The notes: generated by a model from the sequence alone, not told the origin. 64,000 nt of DNA from Torymus aiolomorphi (GCA_036365515.1 CM070874.1:43957083-44021082), one strand, 5' to 3'; shown: positions 11,200-25,219, numbered from the stretch's first letter. Made by a program: numbers and translations.

Positions 11200-11331
11200 G
11201 TTGGCAATTATTAAATAAATGCTGTTACAAAAGTTCGTCTGGTGTCCGTAAATTTCATTAAATAAAATTGTTTTTATTTTTTTTGGAAAGGTTCGATCTT
11301 AATGAGTACATTGAGTTACTGTTTGTGCAAC

Positions 11332-11363
11332 GTTTCGATAACTATTTTGTTATCCTTATCAAG
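11332..11363 (-). ncRNA. Hammerhead-like motif, Penelope C left
   Basis: Minus strand: CTTGATAAGG, stem GATAAC/GTTATC with a 6-nt loop (AAAATA), then GAAAC. The first box departs from CUGANGA (UUGAUAA), so this is a related structure rather than a canonical hammerhead. Confidence 0.3.
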
Positions 11364-12390
11364 TACTAGAATTTATTAACATATGGAGATAAATAGAAGT
11401 CAATAATTAAAATACATACAAATAAACAATTTGTTCGTCATTCTTACCTAAAATTACATTCATTATAATGTTAAAACATCGTCAATTTTATAAAATTGTG
11501 TTTTTGTTTATCTAAAAAATATAGAAACAATGGTGAAAAATCAGATGGAAAATTTTTTTTTTTTTTTTTTCTTTTTTCACAAAAGTTGAGAAGTCAAATT
11601 GATTACAACTGTTACCTTGCTTTCTTGGTAAAAACAATATAAACATCGTCAATTGTATTAAGAGTTATGCACACTTTTTAACTCACATTAAGTTAGGACA
11701 GTAACTGAATAAATTAACATATAATAAACAAACAATAATAAATTAACACAAGGGAAAGCCAAGGCAGTCAGACTACGTTAAGAAGATGTAAACAGACCAC
11801 TGATAAATTTGAATATAGTCAAGTGATCAATACCTACGTCAATTAACTACGTATATGACATAGTAATTGACAGTATATCAATGACGATATTAAAATCTAA
11901 TTAATTTATAATCATTACCTAAACAGGTAGATAAGGTCAGTTTAGTTAAAACTTTATTGTTAATGTCCTAAAAATCAATTTGTCACAACCACAAAGTAAA
12001 AATTAACCTTTATCATTAAAGAAAACCCATCAAAATTGAAATCTCTCCCTAGATCTTAGGCGCCTCGTCCTTGCGCATTGAACACAACGGAGTGTGGTGC
12101 TTACGCAGATATGAAGCCCCACGAGTGGCAGTAATACACTACTGCATTCATACACCAATGTTGGTGTCAACTTTTGTGAAAAAAGAAAAAAAAAAAAAAA
12201 TGTTTCCATCTGATTTTTCACTATTGTTTCTATATTTTTTAGATAAACAAAAACACAATTTTATAAAATTGACGATGTTTTAACATTATAATGAATGTAA
12301 TTTTAGGTAAGAATGACGAACAAATTGTTTATTTGTATGTATTTTAATTATTGACTTGTATTTATCTCCATATGTTAATAAATTCTAGTG

Positions 12391-12422
12391 CTTGATAAGG
12401 ATAACAAAATAGTTATCGAAAC
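12391..12422 (+). ncRNA. Hammerhead-like motif, Penelope C right
   Basis: The inverted partner of the motif at 11332-11363, identical in box, stem, loop and GAAAC. Confidence 0.3.
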
Positions 12423-12702
12423 GTTGCACAAACAGTAACTCAATGTACTCATTAACATCGAACCTTTCCAAAAAAAAACTATTTAATAATGAGTGACAAA
12501 GAAATTCTATGAAAAATTGTTTTTGCTTACCTTTCATACTCCTATCCTAAAATACCATTTAGTTTAATATCATAGAGTTAAATTGTAAAGTTAAATTTTA
12601 AATCATAGAGTTCAATATTATATAAATTTTAAAAGTTCAAGTTATATTTAAAATTTTGATAATATAGCGTTAAGTTTAAATCATAATTTTGAATTTTGAA
12701 TA

Positions 12703-12833
12703 TTGTGGCACCATGGGGCAGACACAACAAACCCCCACCACCACTCCTCTGGTGGGATGGGGTATTATACACCCCCCTTCCCACCAGGGGAGTGGTGGTG
12801 GGGGTTTGTTGTATCTGCCCCATGGTGCCACAA
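12703..12833. mobile_element. 131-bp fold-back MITE with TA target site
   Basis: The sequence is an almost complete palindrome: TTGTGGCACCATGGGGCAGA at the left and its complement at the right, with inner arms rich in CCCCCACCACCACTCC. TA flanks both ends (12701-12702 and 12834-12835), as expected for Tc1/mariner-type MITEs. It interrupts or truncates the gypsy pol gene, whose RNase H region ends at 12840. Confidence 0.7.
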
Positions 12834-12839
12834 TAACTA

Positions 12840-14621
12840 CTACGGATAATCTGGAGATTCACGAAGGGCCTTGAGCTGCTCATCAGCTTCCTGTTTCTCG
12901 GCAAGATCGTTAAGATTAATCTCTACTGGAAGCCTGATGGATTCTACGCGAGATAGTGAGTCAGCTACAGTGTTGTCTGCATCTTTAATGTATTCGATTT
13001 GAGTAGTGTATTGAGCGATAAGGGACAGCTGACGCGTTTGCCGCGGTGACGCCTTATCGGACTTTTGCATGAAAGCATAAATAAGGGGTTTGTGATCTGT
13101 TAAGATCTTGAAGTCTCTGCCTTCAACTAAGAACGAGAAGTATTTAACAGCTTTATATGTGGCTGTGAGCTGGCGGTCATAAGCGCTGTACTTACGCTGT
13201 GAAAGAGAGAACTTCTTCGAGAGGAAACCTAGAGGTTCCCAAATTTCAACGAGGGAAAGTTGTTCCAGAGCAGCACCCATTCCAGAGTTGGAAGCATCAG
13301 AAACAATGCGTATCTCCGCACCAATGCGGGGGTAAACAAGCAGAGCTGCTGATGACAACTCCTTCTTTACACGTACAAAGGCCTCTTCAGCTTCAAGCGT
13401 CCACGGAACGGGACGCTTATCATTTTTACGAGAATCACTAAGGTTTGGGAAAGTTTAGAATAGCTTCAACCCTACTGGGAATGGGGCGAATGCCTTCACC
13501 ATTCACCAGATAGCCTAAAAACTGTAATTCTTCGGCAGCAAAGGTACATTTTTTGACGTTTAAGCGAAGATGAAACTTCTTAAGTCGTTCAAAGACCGTG
13601 CGAAAATGAGAATAGTGTTCTTCAAGAGAAGATGAAGCAATAAGAATATCGTCAATATAAAGATACACAAAGTTCAAATCGCCTAACGCGCTATTAATGT
13701 AACGCTGAAAGGTCTGACTGGCATTTCGGAGATTAAAGGTCATGTACATAAATTCGAAAAGACCGAAGAGAGACCGATCTGATTGAACGCATTGTGAAGA
13801 TCAAGCGCCGAAAAGATCTTCTTACCATGAAGATTATTAGTACAGTCATGTATGTGAGCAGTGGGATACTTATCCGGGATTGTGGCGGCGTTTAAGCGTC
13901 TATAATCGCCACATGGTCTCCAAGAATTGTCCTTTTTTAACTCCATGTGGAGAGGGCTTGCCCAAGGGCTGCTGGAGGGGCGGAAAATTCCTGCCTCAAT
14001 CCAAGCATCAAATTCGGCCTTTGCCGCTTTAAGTTTGTCCGGGGCAAGTCTACGAGGACGTTCCGAAACAGGAGGGCCAGAGGTTAAAATATGGTGTTCT
14101 AGGGACTGTGGGTTTTGAAATGCCCGTGATTTCCGGAAAATCAGCGAGAATCTTTGCACACTCTGAGCTGGGAACAACTGCAAAAACAGAGTCCAACGGA
14201 ACTTCCTTTACAACCGCAAGAGAATAAATGTTAGTTAGCGGATCGATCAGGCGATTTCCTTTTAGGTCGACAAGAAGGCCGTAATGCGATAGAAGATCAG
14301 CACCAATAATAGGATGAGGTACATCCGCGATGCAAAAGCTCCAGCGAATGGGGCGGTTAAAACCCAAATTAAGTGTGAACATTGACTCACCATAGGTATT
14401 AATTAACAAATTATTCGCCGCAAATAGCCTAAAGGAGCTGGGCTTGCCGTAAGCCTTAGGATTAACTGGCACGAGCAAAATGTCCGCACCAGTGTCGATA
14501 AGGAACGACTTGCCAGAAATGCAATCACGCACATGAAGACGTTTAGATAAACGAGGGCCTTCTGAAGACGTCTCCTCAACAGAAGATTGAGTTTTTTTGT
14601 TGAGGATTTTTCGCCTGACAC
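12840..14621 (-). pseudogene. Gypsy pol: protease, RT, RNase H (broken)
   Basis: The aspartic protease has SFLIDTGADILLVPV and the flap partner PIIGADLLSHYGL. After a frameshift comes RT with RPCGDYRRLNAATIPDKY and FSALDLHNAFNQI. A further shift leads to FVYLYIDDILIASSS (YIDD box) and LQFLGYLVNGEGI. RNase H follows in a third frame with IRIVSDASNSGMGAAL, KYSAYDRQL, FKILTDHKPLIYAF and DNTVADSLSRV. No integrase follows. Gag and pol lie in different frames, which may be normal, but the breaks inside pol are not. Confidence 0.85.
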
Positions 14622-15508
14622 TCAGCATATTTAGAACACCACTCCCTACACGATAAAGGATTGTTAGGATATTTCCGATGAGCGAGGCATAAGCCAGAAG
14701 GGTCACTACTAGTAGAGCGAGCACGCCTGAATCTGCCTCTAGATTGAGGGCGAGATGCATCGTTGGATGTATCCTGGCCACCAGCTGATTTCTTGGGCAA
14801 CGCGTCCACCTTCCGTTCAAGGCGATCGAAGCGCTTAGGAAGAGTTTCGAGAGTGGCGGCATTTGACTGATTGGAAGAGACAGCATTAATCCGAGGGTCG
14901 AGAACATCAGAAATCTGCATCTGATTGAAGTCCATGGCTTCAACAATCTTATCAGCCATCTGCGCGTGCTTATGAAGGTCTGTTACCTCAGAGATCGCCA
15001 GGGTGGCTTTACAATGGGAGGGTAACTAGTCTAAGAAGACAGAGCGTATACTGTCATCACCCGCACCTGTATTGAGGGCTCTGAGACGGTTCAGTATGAG
15101 TGAGGGCTTACCGATTGTCGAAACCTGACCTTTGATGAGCTGACGCAGACGCGTCTCAGCAGAGACGCCGAACATATCGATCAGGCGATTTTTAACTTGT
15201 TCAAAAACATCCGCAGGATGAGGGTCAGCGGTGACAATTTCTTTGATAACTTCAAACGCTTCCATATCTAGTTTTTCGGAAATGAAATCCGCTTTGGTCG
15301 CACCTGACGTAATGCCTGCATTCCTGAGGGTGATTTCTGCCTGCGCGAACCATACCGTCGGGTTCTCGCGAGAAAAAGAAGCGATTTTAGGTTGCCGGTA
15401 TATCGCATTGACCGCTCGCGCAGCTTGGTTGGCTCCTGGATCGTCCTGACGCTCCAGGAGCTGTTGCACCTGTTACTGCAGAATCTGTATTCCTTCATCG
15501 TTAGCCAT
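14576..15508 (-). pseudogene. Gypsy gag, two in-frame stops
   Basis: Begins with ATG at 15508 (MANDEGIQILQ), is interrupted by TAA at 15475-15473 and by TAG at 15028-15026, and is otherwise one frame to 14576. The matrix/capsid part has IASFSRENPTVWFAQAEITL and KNRLIDMFGVS. The C-terminal part has an Arg/Ser-rich stretch (RPQSRGRFRRARST) and a Cys/His finger (CLAHRKYPNNPLSCREWC), as in insect gypsy gag proteins. It is expected to form the particle and bind RNA. Confidence 0.8.
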
Positions 15509-16745
15509 TTTGCTGAATAAAACGTACGCGGGCTACCTACCTAATACGGGATAATTACTTCTACGCGACTCCCAAGTATACGTAGAAAGCAAGGAAAGAA
15601 ATCCTATTCCCCCGATGAGGATTTACCGCAAGGCTAACTACCTTACGCCGCTTGCGTATCACAAGTTACCTAGTTAGTGCTCGCAGGCACAAACAATAAT
15701 TTGAAGCTAAGTCTGTGCTACAACTTAAAACTATGTTGTTACTAGGCGAAGTTACGAAGATGTAGTACGCGTGTTTCAAGAAATGCTAAAATGTATTTTA
15801 AGTAACCTTGCGTGAGAGCGAACTCGAAACAACACGCGAAATTCAAAATGGCTGGCGAGTTCTCGGAACGGGTGACAGTTGCGCGCGAATTCCGCGAATT
15901 AAAAACTCGCAAGCAAACACGCGCCGAGCGAGAGCTATTCTCGGAAGACGGGGAGAAGGTAAACACTCCCCGGAAATCGCGCTTTAGAAAAAGTCGATTA
16001 TTTTCGCACGAAAAACCACTATGCCGCAAAGTGCGCAATTTTTGTCGCTCGCACCGAAATTTATGTCGCACGCATATCTTGGCGCAATGATGAAATTGTT
16101 GCTGAATGCCGAGGTGTCTTGAAGACGATGTCCGGGCTACTGCAGGTACCTCGGAGAAAACTCGACGAGGTAGAAGAGCTGCAGCGGTCGACTTTACCTT
16201 GCTCCACGGGTGCGTTAAAAGGCGCCGGTGACGGTGACTTCATGCAAGGACGCACCTGGAGATATGCTTAACCTCGTGCTCGGTGCAGCATTTGTCCTCA
16301 CGTTGCTCGACAGGTGCGTTTGAAGGCGCCGGTCACGGTGGCTTCACGCAAGTACGCACCTGGAGATCTGCCGTTGATAGCTGCGATGCCTCGGAGAAGA
16401 CTCGACGAGGAGTGATGATTGTATAGAGTAGTCCTTGTGGTTAAGTGCGTTTCAAAATTTACGCGTGTGCGCCGGCGTGCCAGCACGCACATGATGTAAG
16501 TCGACTGCCAGAGGCGAGCACCTACACGGCTAACTCGCGATGATAACTACCGCTACGTGACTCGCGAGTACGCGTAAGGGGTAGTGGAGAGGACGATGCG
16601 CCGTATGAACGACGGAGGCAGGAACACGCCGCTGCAGGCTCACGCCTAGGGTTCTCAGATTCCTCTCTTCGTGTCGCGGACAAAGGCAGTTGCGGCGAAG
16701 ATACGCCGCTGCAGGTTCCAACCAACTGTCCACCTCGGCTTCTCT
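15509..16745 (-). other. Leader region of the gypsy element with diverged repeats
   Basis: GC-richer than the surroundings. Two copies of a roughly 55-bp block (GTGCGTT..AAGGCGCCGGT..ACGGTG, then ACGCACCTGGAGAT) lie at about 16210-16262 and 16314-16368, and a CGCCGCTGCAGG block repeats near 16628 and 16703. CTCGGAGAA.ACTCGACGAGG occurs twice (near 16150 and 16391). I see no real gene; short open frames across the repeats are not convincing. Confidence 0.5.
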
Positions 16746-16759
16746 GTCGGGGTTACCAA
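16746..16759 (-). other. Primer-binding-site-like sequence
   Basis: Directly next to the LTR edge (minus-strand LTR ends in CA at 16760), the minus strand reads TTGGTAACCCCGAC. It resembles the tRNA-Trp-type primer site (TGGTGACCCCGACGTG) of CsRn1-like gypsy elements with a G-to-A change. Confidence 0.5.
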
Positions 16760-17893
16760 TGTGGGAATTATTCACCCACGTCTCTTCTCGTTCCAGAAAG
16801 GACAGGATGGAAGAAAGAAATGAGAGTCGGAGAGTATAACAATAACTAGGAGGTTTTATTGAAGTACTGGAAGTACAGCGGACACACGTCCTCACGCTCT
16901 TAACTCTGAGCAACGACTGCTGCTCGCAGGCGGCTTCTCGCCGAGCCGAACATGGCCGTTCCCCCCACTCTCGCAGACAGAGTGAGACGGGAGATCGCAG
17001 TCCCTACATTACCGGCTCCCGTAGCTCCCTCGGTTGGCCGCACACGCATTCAGTGTGGAGGTACTCTCCTCATACTAGCGCGCATTACCGGCTCTCGTAG
17101 CTCCCTTGGTGGACCGCACGCGCATTCAGTGTTGAGGTACTCCCCCACACTACTAGCGCGTATTATCGGCTCTCATAGCTCCCTTGGTGGGCCGCACCCA
17201 TGGGGAAATTGTCGGAGCTGAAAGTCCGGGCCAATGCTGGTGCACTACTCGTAGACAGTAAATAGTCAACGAGATACTGGCCCATTATTGTACTAATACT
17301 GGTTTGATAAGAATGGGTCAAAGTTAGAAAACAGTACTGGCCCAATAAATTTACCATGATTCAGCCAAGATATATACTGGCACAATGCAGACTGCCGGTG
17401 TTATGCCAGTGCAAAATAAAAGGCTATTCATCATAACCTCTTATTTAACCTCCTATTTTTCCAAAAAATTATTTTTTTAATAGTTTTACTAATCGCACCT
17501 AAATGCCGTACATTTTAACAGAATTATATTAGTAGCATACCTAAATAAAGATATAAATAATAATTCACAAATTTACCGTTAATGTCTACATACTGTATTA
17601 TATTCGTAAATAAAAAGTGAAGTGTCGGCTGCCATAGTAATTTCTGTAATGGCCCAGTACTGATTTCAAAAGTCGGCTCGTTCTTATCATTTCTGTATTG
17701 ATCCAATAATGACGTAGTACTTTTAGCCAGTACCGTATATGTGGAATTATTGGCACAGTACAGGTACAGTACAGGTACTGTGCCAATAATGGACCGATAG
17801 GGTATTTCTCCATGGGCCCGTGCATTCAGTGTCGAGGTACTCCCCCCCCCACACCAGCGCGCATTACCGGCTCTCGTAGTTTGATTTACAACA
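16760..17893 (-). repeat. Gypsy LTR, split by a later insertion
   Basis: Minus-strand boundaries fit TGTTGTAAATC...CCCACA. It contains repeated blocks CGCATTCAGTG.GAGGTACTC and TTACCGGCTCTCGTAGC. Without the insertion at 17197-17816 it would be about 510 bp. A purine tract (CTGGGGGAGGA on the minus strand, 17904-17894) borders its outer side, so it sits between a polypurine tract and a primer site, as a shared LTR of two joined copies would. Confidence 0.6.
17197..17816. mobile_element. 620-bp non-autonomous DNA element in the LTR
   Basis: The ends are inverted (CCCATGGGGAAAT left, CCCATGGAGAAAT as complement of the right end). The LTR repeat pattern breaks off at the left edge and resumes at the right edge (GTGCATTCAGTG). 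Inside, TACTGGCCCA-type motifs recur. There is no coding capacity. I could not fix a clean target duplication. Confidence 0.5.
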
Positions 17894-18058
17894 TCCTCCC
17901 CCAGTACAGGGTTCGGATGTTTCCTGTAACGACCTCTGACCGTTTACAGGTTTTGCTTCATTTATCGTGAAAATGGGTGCTCTACTTCGACAGGGAGATC
18001 GGCGCCGTTGTCGTCGTCTTGAAGGCGAAGTGAGCTCGCTGGTCTTTGACGTTGAAAG

Positions 18059-18950
18059 TTACTCAATTGTGGTACCCGCCGCACGTTCCATTTCAGCTTC
18101 TTTATCTAAGAAGTTAGCTATAGAAACTAGTCTGGCTTCACCTTTTGGAGGTTTTAATACAAAGCGATTGAACAAAGGTGATATAGTCCTCGTAAGCTTA
18201 TTCATTATTTCCCCACATAATTCGGGGTTGTGCAGATACCCTATATTGTCCAGTGATCGCATGGTGGCAACATCATTCAACACGGCTGACGTAAGAGTAG
18301 AGAGTTTCATTTTCCCTGAGCCTACCCGAGGTAGCCCTTTCAAGTCATCTATCACCTTTTTTGTTATCTTGTTTGGATTCCCGAATTCCCTCTCAAAAGC
18401 TCTCATAATTTGCGAAGCATTTGTTGATGTAGATAATAATGGCCGCACAGCCTCTCGAGACTCGCCACGTACGCATTTATTTAATCGGTAAACGTTTTCC
18501 GCCTCTGTGAACTTACCGAGGCTTGTGGACAAATTGTATGCGTGCTTAAAGCGCAGCCAGTCCATAAGTTCACCATAATAATTAGGGAGACTCTGATTAG
18601 TAAGTCGGTTCATAAGAGCCGAAGAAGAATCGGAATTCCGGAACCCTTGCGCGCTCATCTCTCGAATTTCACTTTGATCGCTGTCTGCGCCCCAGGACAC
18701 GATATGATTATGTACTCCTGCTTTGTTCAATTAATTTTGATGCTCTGACGCTTGCACCCAAGCCCGTATACTACCATCGTCACGCGCTTGATGTCCATAC
18801 TTGTCCATATCTGCCTGGTACTCATTGTCAGAGCTTTCCGCAAGTTTAAAGGTCAACCGTTTATCCACAAATTCTAGATCCAATTTTTCACGTTCGTCCA
18901 CAGCTTATGCTATTTTATCATTTTCTTTTTCATACTTTATCATTGAAATA
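18059..18950 (-). pseudogene. BEL/Pao-type gag fragment (DUF1759-like)
   Basis: The main open part (18730-18059) has the DUF1759 pattern LPNYYGELMDWLRFKHAYN, then KFTEAENVYRLNKCV and GESREAVRPLL. Upstream, in the same frame past one stop (near 18733), lies a further stretch with EREKLDLEFVDKRLTFKLAE. No protease, RT or integrase of this element is seen, and its end at 18059 is close to the gypsy LTR. It would be the particle protein of a Pao retrotransposon. Confidence 0.7.
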
Positions 18951-19532
18951 CAGTTTACAGTTTGTAAAAGGCTATGTAATAAATATAATATTGTTTGAAA
19001 TTTACTGCTCTATTTAGAGTACAAGCTGTAAGCTATATTTTATTTTCGAGTAGCATTTAGTAGTAACGAATGGGTTTTATCAAACAATGACAATTATATA
19101 ACAATAAATTGTAATATTCTATATGTAGAATACTTGCAAAGCATAACTATAACTTTAACTTTAAAAAAAAAAGAAAAAACAGAATGACTATTTACAGGTC
19201 AAGACACGCACAACTAATATTCAATTTATATTGTTGTTATGTCTCAGGTAGCAGTGTGAAAGAACACTGACAGTTCATATGATTTTAGATCTGACACTAT
19301 CGCTGCTGTCCTTTCAATACCACACTTATGTTTAACGAATAATAGGTGAATTACTATAAAAATTTTCTTGCCTGGCCTAGTATCTTATTATAGTAAATTT
19401 CAACTTGACATATTTCAATTGGGAATCATTGATGGAAAATTATTTAGTTGTAATAAGAACATTTAATTAGAGTTTATAAAATTCTTCATAATTTGTACGG
19501 TGTGTTTTGAATTGTTCGTATAAGTATGATTA
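18951..19532. other. No gene seen
   Basis: AT-rich DNA with no credible ORF. A segment near 18955-19060 (CAGTTTACAGTTTGTAAA...CTGTAAGCTATATT) recurs in altered form near 19680-19770, suggesting an old dispersed repeat. Confidence 0.4.
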
Positions 19533-19662
19533 AGGAAATTGAAAAAGTTGGACATTAGACGAACTATATAGAATACACTAGTTCATTCTAGCCTGGTGTT
19601 AGGCTGGAATAAACTAGCATATCCAATACAGTTTGTCCGATGTCCAATTTTTTCAATTTCCT
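19533..19662. mobile_element. 130-bp fold-back MITE
   Basis: About 32 bp at the left end (GGAAATTGAAAAAGTTGGAC onward) are repeated inverted at the right end with few changes. A second, inner palindrome surrounds AGCCTGGTGTTAGGCTGG. The target duplication is unclear (TA on one side at 19531). Confidence 0.6.
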
Positions 19663-20301
19663 ACCTCATAATTTGTAGTTTACCTTCACAGCTTAAAGTT
19701 TGTGCTATATCATAAATATAATATTGTTTTAGATTTACTGTTGCATTTAGCGAACAAACTCTAAGCTATATTCTAATGATCAATTAGCATTTATCAATAA
19801 TGTATGGGTTTTTTCTTTCGTTGTAAGTTATATAAAAGTAACTTAGGCACACACATGTCAATAATCTTTAATATGTGAAGTTATTTTACAAATATATGTG
19901 AATTGGCCATAATAATATATGCTTTTTATTTTCTTGTAAATTTAATTTAAAATTTATTATTTTTATAGTAGTGCTGGGACACACTCGACATGTAGGATTT
20001 TTACTGTTTTAAATAGTAATTTTTATAATTTTCATAGAAAATTTTATTTTTTAAATAATAATTTTTATTATTCTGACGGACCCGTCCTCCCTTTTGCATA
20101 AATAAAAATTTTTCTTTTTTCTTTTATTGTTTGACTAAAATCTTTTGTATTTTTATAAACTAAGTTAGCGTTTAACAGATATTGTTCGTTTGACAATAAG
20201 TAAAATTATACAATAACTAGCAACCGTATCAAGCGTGAGGTGTAAAAGTTTATAAAATTAATTATTTACAAATAGATATAAAATTATAATAATTACTTTA
20301 A
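19663..20301. other. No gene seen
   Basis: AT-rich, low-complexity DNA on both strands; no motif recognised apart from the repeat noted near 19680-19770. Confidence 0.4.
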
Positions 20302-20716
20302 GGGGGTTCGAAAGTCAATTAAAAATTCAAATTTCGCGCCACAATATAGCAGACAAAAAAATAAGTAATTTGCCTATAACAATTAGTAAAAACAATATTA
20401 CGGGAAACCAGGACTGCATTGCCCTCCGTTACATTATTATCTATCATTTTACAAAGTTTGAAGTTTCTATATAAATATTTCGCTGAATGGCATTTGAATA
20501 ATGTCTCAAAATCAAGTAATTCAAATGCCATTCAGCGAAATATTTATGTAGAAACTGCAAACTTTGTAAAATGATAGATAATAATGTAACGGAGGGCAAT
20601 GCAGTCCTGGTTTTCCGTAATATTGTTTTTACTAATTGTTATAGGCAAATTACTTATTTTTTTGTCTGCTATATTGTGGCGCGAAATTTGAATTTTTAAT
20701 TGACTTTCGGACCCCC
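20302..20716. mobile_element. 415-bp near-perfect palindrome flanked by TTAA
   Basis: The left arm (from GGGGGTTCGAAAGTCAATTA) is repeated inverted in the right arm almost base for base, about 200 bp per arm, leaving a short centre near 20505. TTAA lies on both sides (20298-20301 and 20717-20720), the target preferred by piggyBac-type transposases. It has no real coding content. Confidence 0.75.
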
Positions 20717-21307
20717 TTAAGACATATTCATGAAAGATTATTTCCCCTACCTAGGTAATAAAACTTATTTAAAATTCTCTTTTCATCCGCTATAAATAAA
20801 TAAAATATTTTTATTTACATATAATAAATTTAATAAACGTTTTGGATTTAAATAATTACATGTGTAGTTGGAGATATTCCTTCAAAGTGTGGAATTAACT
20901 TTAAGGAGACGCAATCCCGAGCGGACGCGTTATCTGAGGGGCGCAAAACACATGGCCCATACTAAAAATAGATATTGACGCTTTCCCACGCAGGGACGCG
21001 CTTTTCCAAGTTTTCAAAACATGACTTATACTATAGACTGAAATATTATTTTACCTTATTAGACAATATCTATTAAACCGTTACCAATAAAGTTATTTTA
21101 ACAACAACAAATATGAAATATAGCAGTAAGGAAATTAGGAAAAATAATATTAATTCTATATTCTTTTGTTAAATTGCAATCAACAGCTTTTGTTTGTTTC
21201 TGCATTAATAATAATAGAGATCTATTAACAAAAACCCAAAAATATAGCTCTATAACTAACCAAATGCATTTTATAAACGCAAACTTAAAACATGAAAAGA
21301 ATCCTTA
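20717..21307. other. No gene seen
   Basis: AT-rich. TTAAGGAGACG at 20901 resembles the starts of two other stretches (22885 and 56383). A moderately GC-rich segment follows (20905-21000). Confidence 0.35.
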
Positions 21308-21311
21308 TTAA

Positions 21312-21450
21312 CCTTTAGAGGGCCGGGATTTTGAGAGGGAAATTCACCTTAAAAAATTGGGACAATAGGTATCTTATATCATTGATTGAACGTAGACAAA
21401 GTGTCGATAAGGGGGTGTGCCATTTTAGTGGTTTTCCGGCCCTCTAAAGG
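21312..21450. mobile_element. 139-bp MITE with TTAA duplication
   Basis: Perfect 15-bp terminal inverted repeats (CCTTTAGAGGGCCGG) bounded by TTAA on both sides (21308-21311 and 21451-21454). The CCTTT start and TTAA target fit a piggyBac-type non-autonomous element. Confidence 0.75.
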
Positions 21451-21508
21451 TTAACAAACGTTAAATAAATTCTATTATATTTACGTAAAATTATTTCTTA
21501 CATGTTAA

Positions 21509-22211
21509 TTAATAATGGTATGAATTCGGTACTCCACAAATATATTGAATATCGCCAACATTCATAAATACACTCAAATTTTCAAATTTATCTGTTTCTA
21601 CAGACATAAGTTCATTTGATACATTAACAATAACTTTTACAGCATTATTGTCTTCTTGTACACGAATAGCATTACAAATTGTATATTCTTTTAATCGTAG
21701 TGGATCAACAATAAAATCTACTATACGGATATACGATCCATCAGTGGTAATAGCGTAGGAATTATTAGATCGAAGTCTTACCTTTCTAGAAGATAAATAA
21801 ACGCAGCCATTTTTTACTATCTTTCTATACGTTCGGCAGTTATTTGATAGGTTCAGTTCTTCTATCCATCTACGGTTCGTGAGTATGTTTTTCCAAAATA
21901 CCTAATTTTATCTATTTTTAATGTTGCTTTTGCTTCATTATCATTTAAATAAAAATAGTAATTTAGTGCCGTTGATTCTGGATTTAAATTTTGTGCATGT
22001 CTTCTTAAAATCAATAAACACTGCTCCATAGATGCTGCTCGACAAACTTGATGTATAACTCCTTTCGCTGTGTGAACTTTATTCTTAAGAACTCCATTGC
22101 CGTGTTCAAAACAATAACCAGAGTGAGTCCATAATGGACCCCAATTAATTTCATTCTCGATGCTGCTTTTGCCTTCAAATGTGCTGTATGCTGAATTATC
22201 CTACAAAGCAT
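21509..22211 (-). pseudogene. CACTA/EnSpm-like transposase C-terminal fragment
   Basis: Read on the minus strand, one frame gives NWGPLWTHSGYCFEHGNGVL, then KNKVHTAKGVIHQVCRA and LILRRHAQNLNPES. After a frameshift near 21870 another open frame follows with RRWIEELNLSNNC, TDGSYIRIVDFIVDPLRL and MNVGDIQYICGVPNSY to a TAA at 21511-21509. The first part resembles the DUF4218-type region of CACTA-like transposons. Most of it has no ATG-led ORF and is easily missed. The catalytic domain is absent. Confidence 0.5.
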
Positions 22212-25200
<2,989 letters not shown>

Positions 25201-25219
25201 AAGAAATTTTTGAAATTTA

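Larger units (their letters stand above)
7442..11263. mobile_element. Penelope-like family A, head-to-head inverted dimer
   Basis: Two nearly identical 5'-truncated copies face away from a 33-bp centre (9347-9379): a minus-strand copy at 7471-9346 and a plus-strand copy at 9380-11263. Both begin just before RT motif A and end with the same 3' non-coding region. The arms share a frameshift in the APMG (motif B) region but differ by small indels. AAAATTGTTTTT occurs on both outer sides (7430-7441 and 11264-11275) and may be the target-site duplication; if so, the left tail carries about 29 extra bases. Such inverted partial dimers are a known outcome of Penelope retrotransposition. Confidence 0.85.
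11282..12478. mobile_element. Penelope-like family C ends, inverted pair
   Basis: About 310 bp at 11282-11595 reappear inverted at 12165-12478 with high identity. Both carry the motif CTTGATAAGG, a hairpin (GATAAC/GTTATC) and GAAACGTTGCAC, the same layout as the Penelope A and B ends here. No RT sequence is left; the 570 bp between the arms are AT-rich and non-coding. I read it as a third Penelope-like family, truncated into its 3' non-coding region and arranged head to head like A and B. It directly abuts family A. Confidence 0.6.
12837..17893 (-). mobile_element. Ty3/gypsy LTR retrotransposon, 3'-truncated
   Basis: Minus-strand order: LTR (17893-16760), PBS-like site, leader with repeats, gag (15508-14576), protease, RT and RNase H (to 12840). 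The integrase and the distal LTR are missing, cut off at the fold-back MITE. The gag style (NPTVWFAQAE, then a C-x-H...C finger) and the PBS-like GTAACCCCGAC suggest the insect CsRn1-like group. Multiple stops and frameshifts show it is inactive. Confidence 0.75.

Noticed and set aside
16061..16913. Several short minus-strand frames in the gypsy leader
   Set aside because: They follow the GC-rich repeats, show no conserved motif and overlap the expected untranslated leader.
17967..18491. A 174-codon plus-strand frame
   Set aside because: It is the antisense shadow of the BEL/Pao gag fragment.
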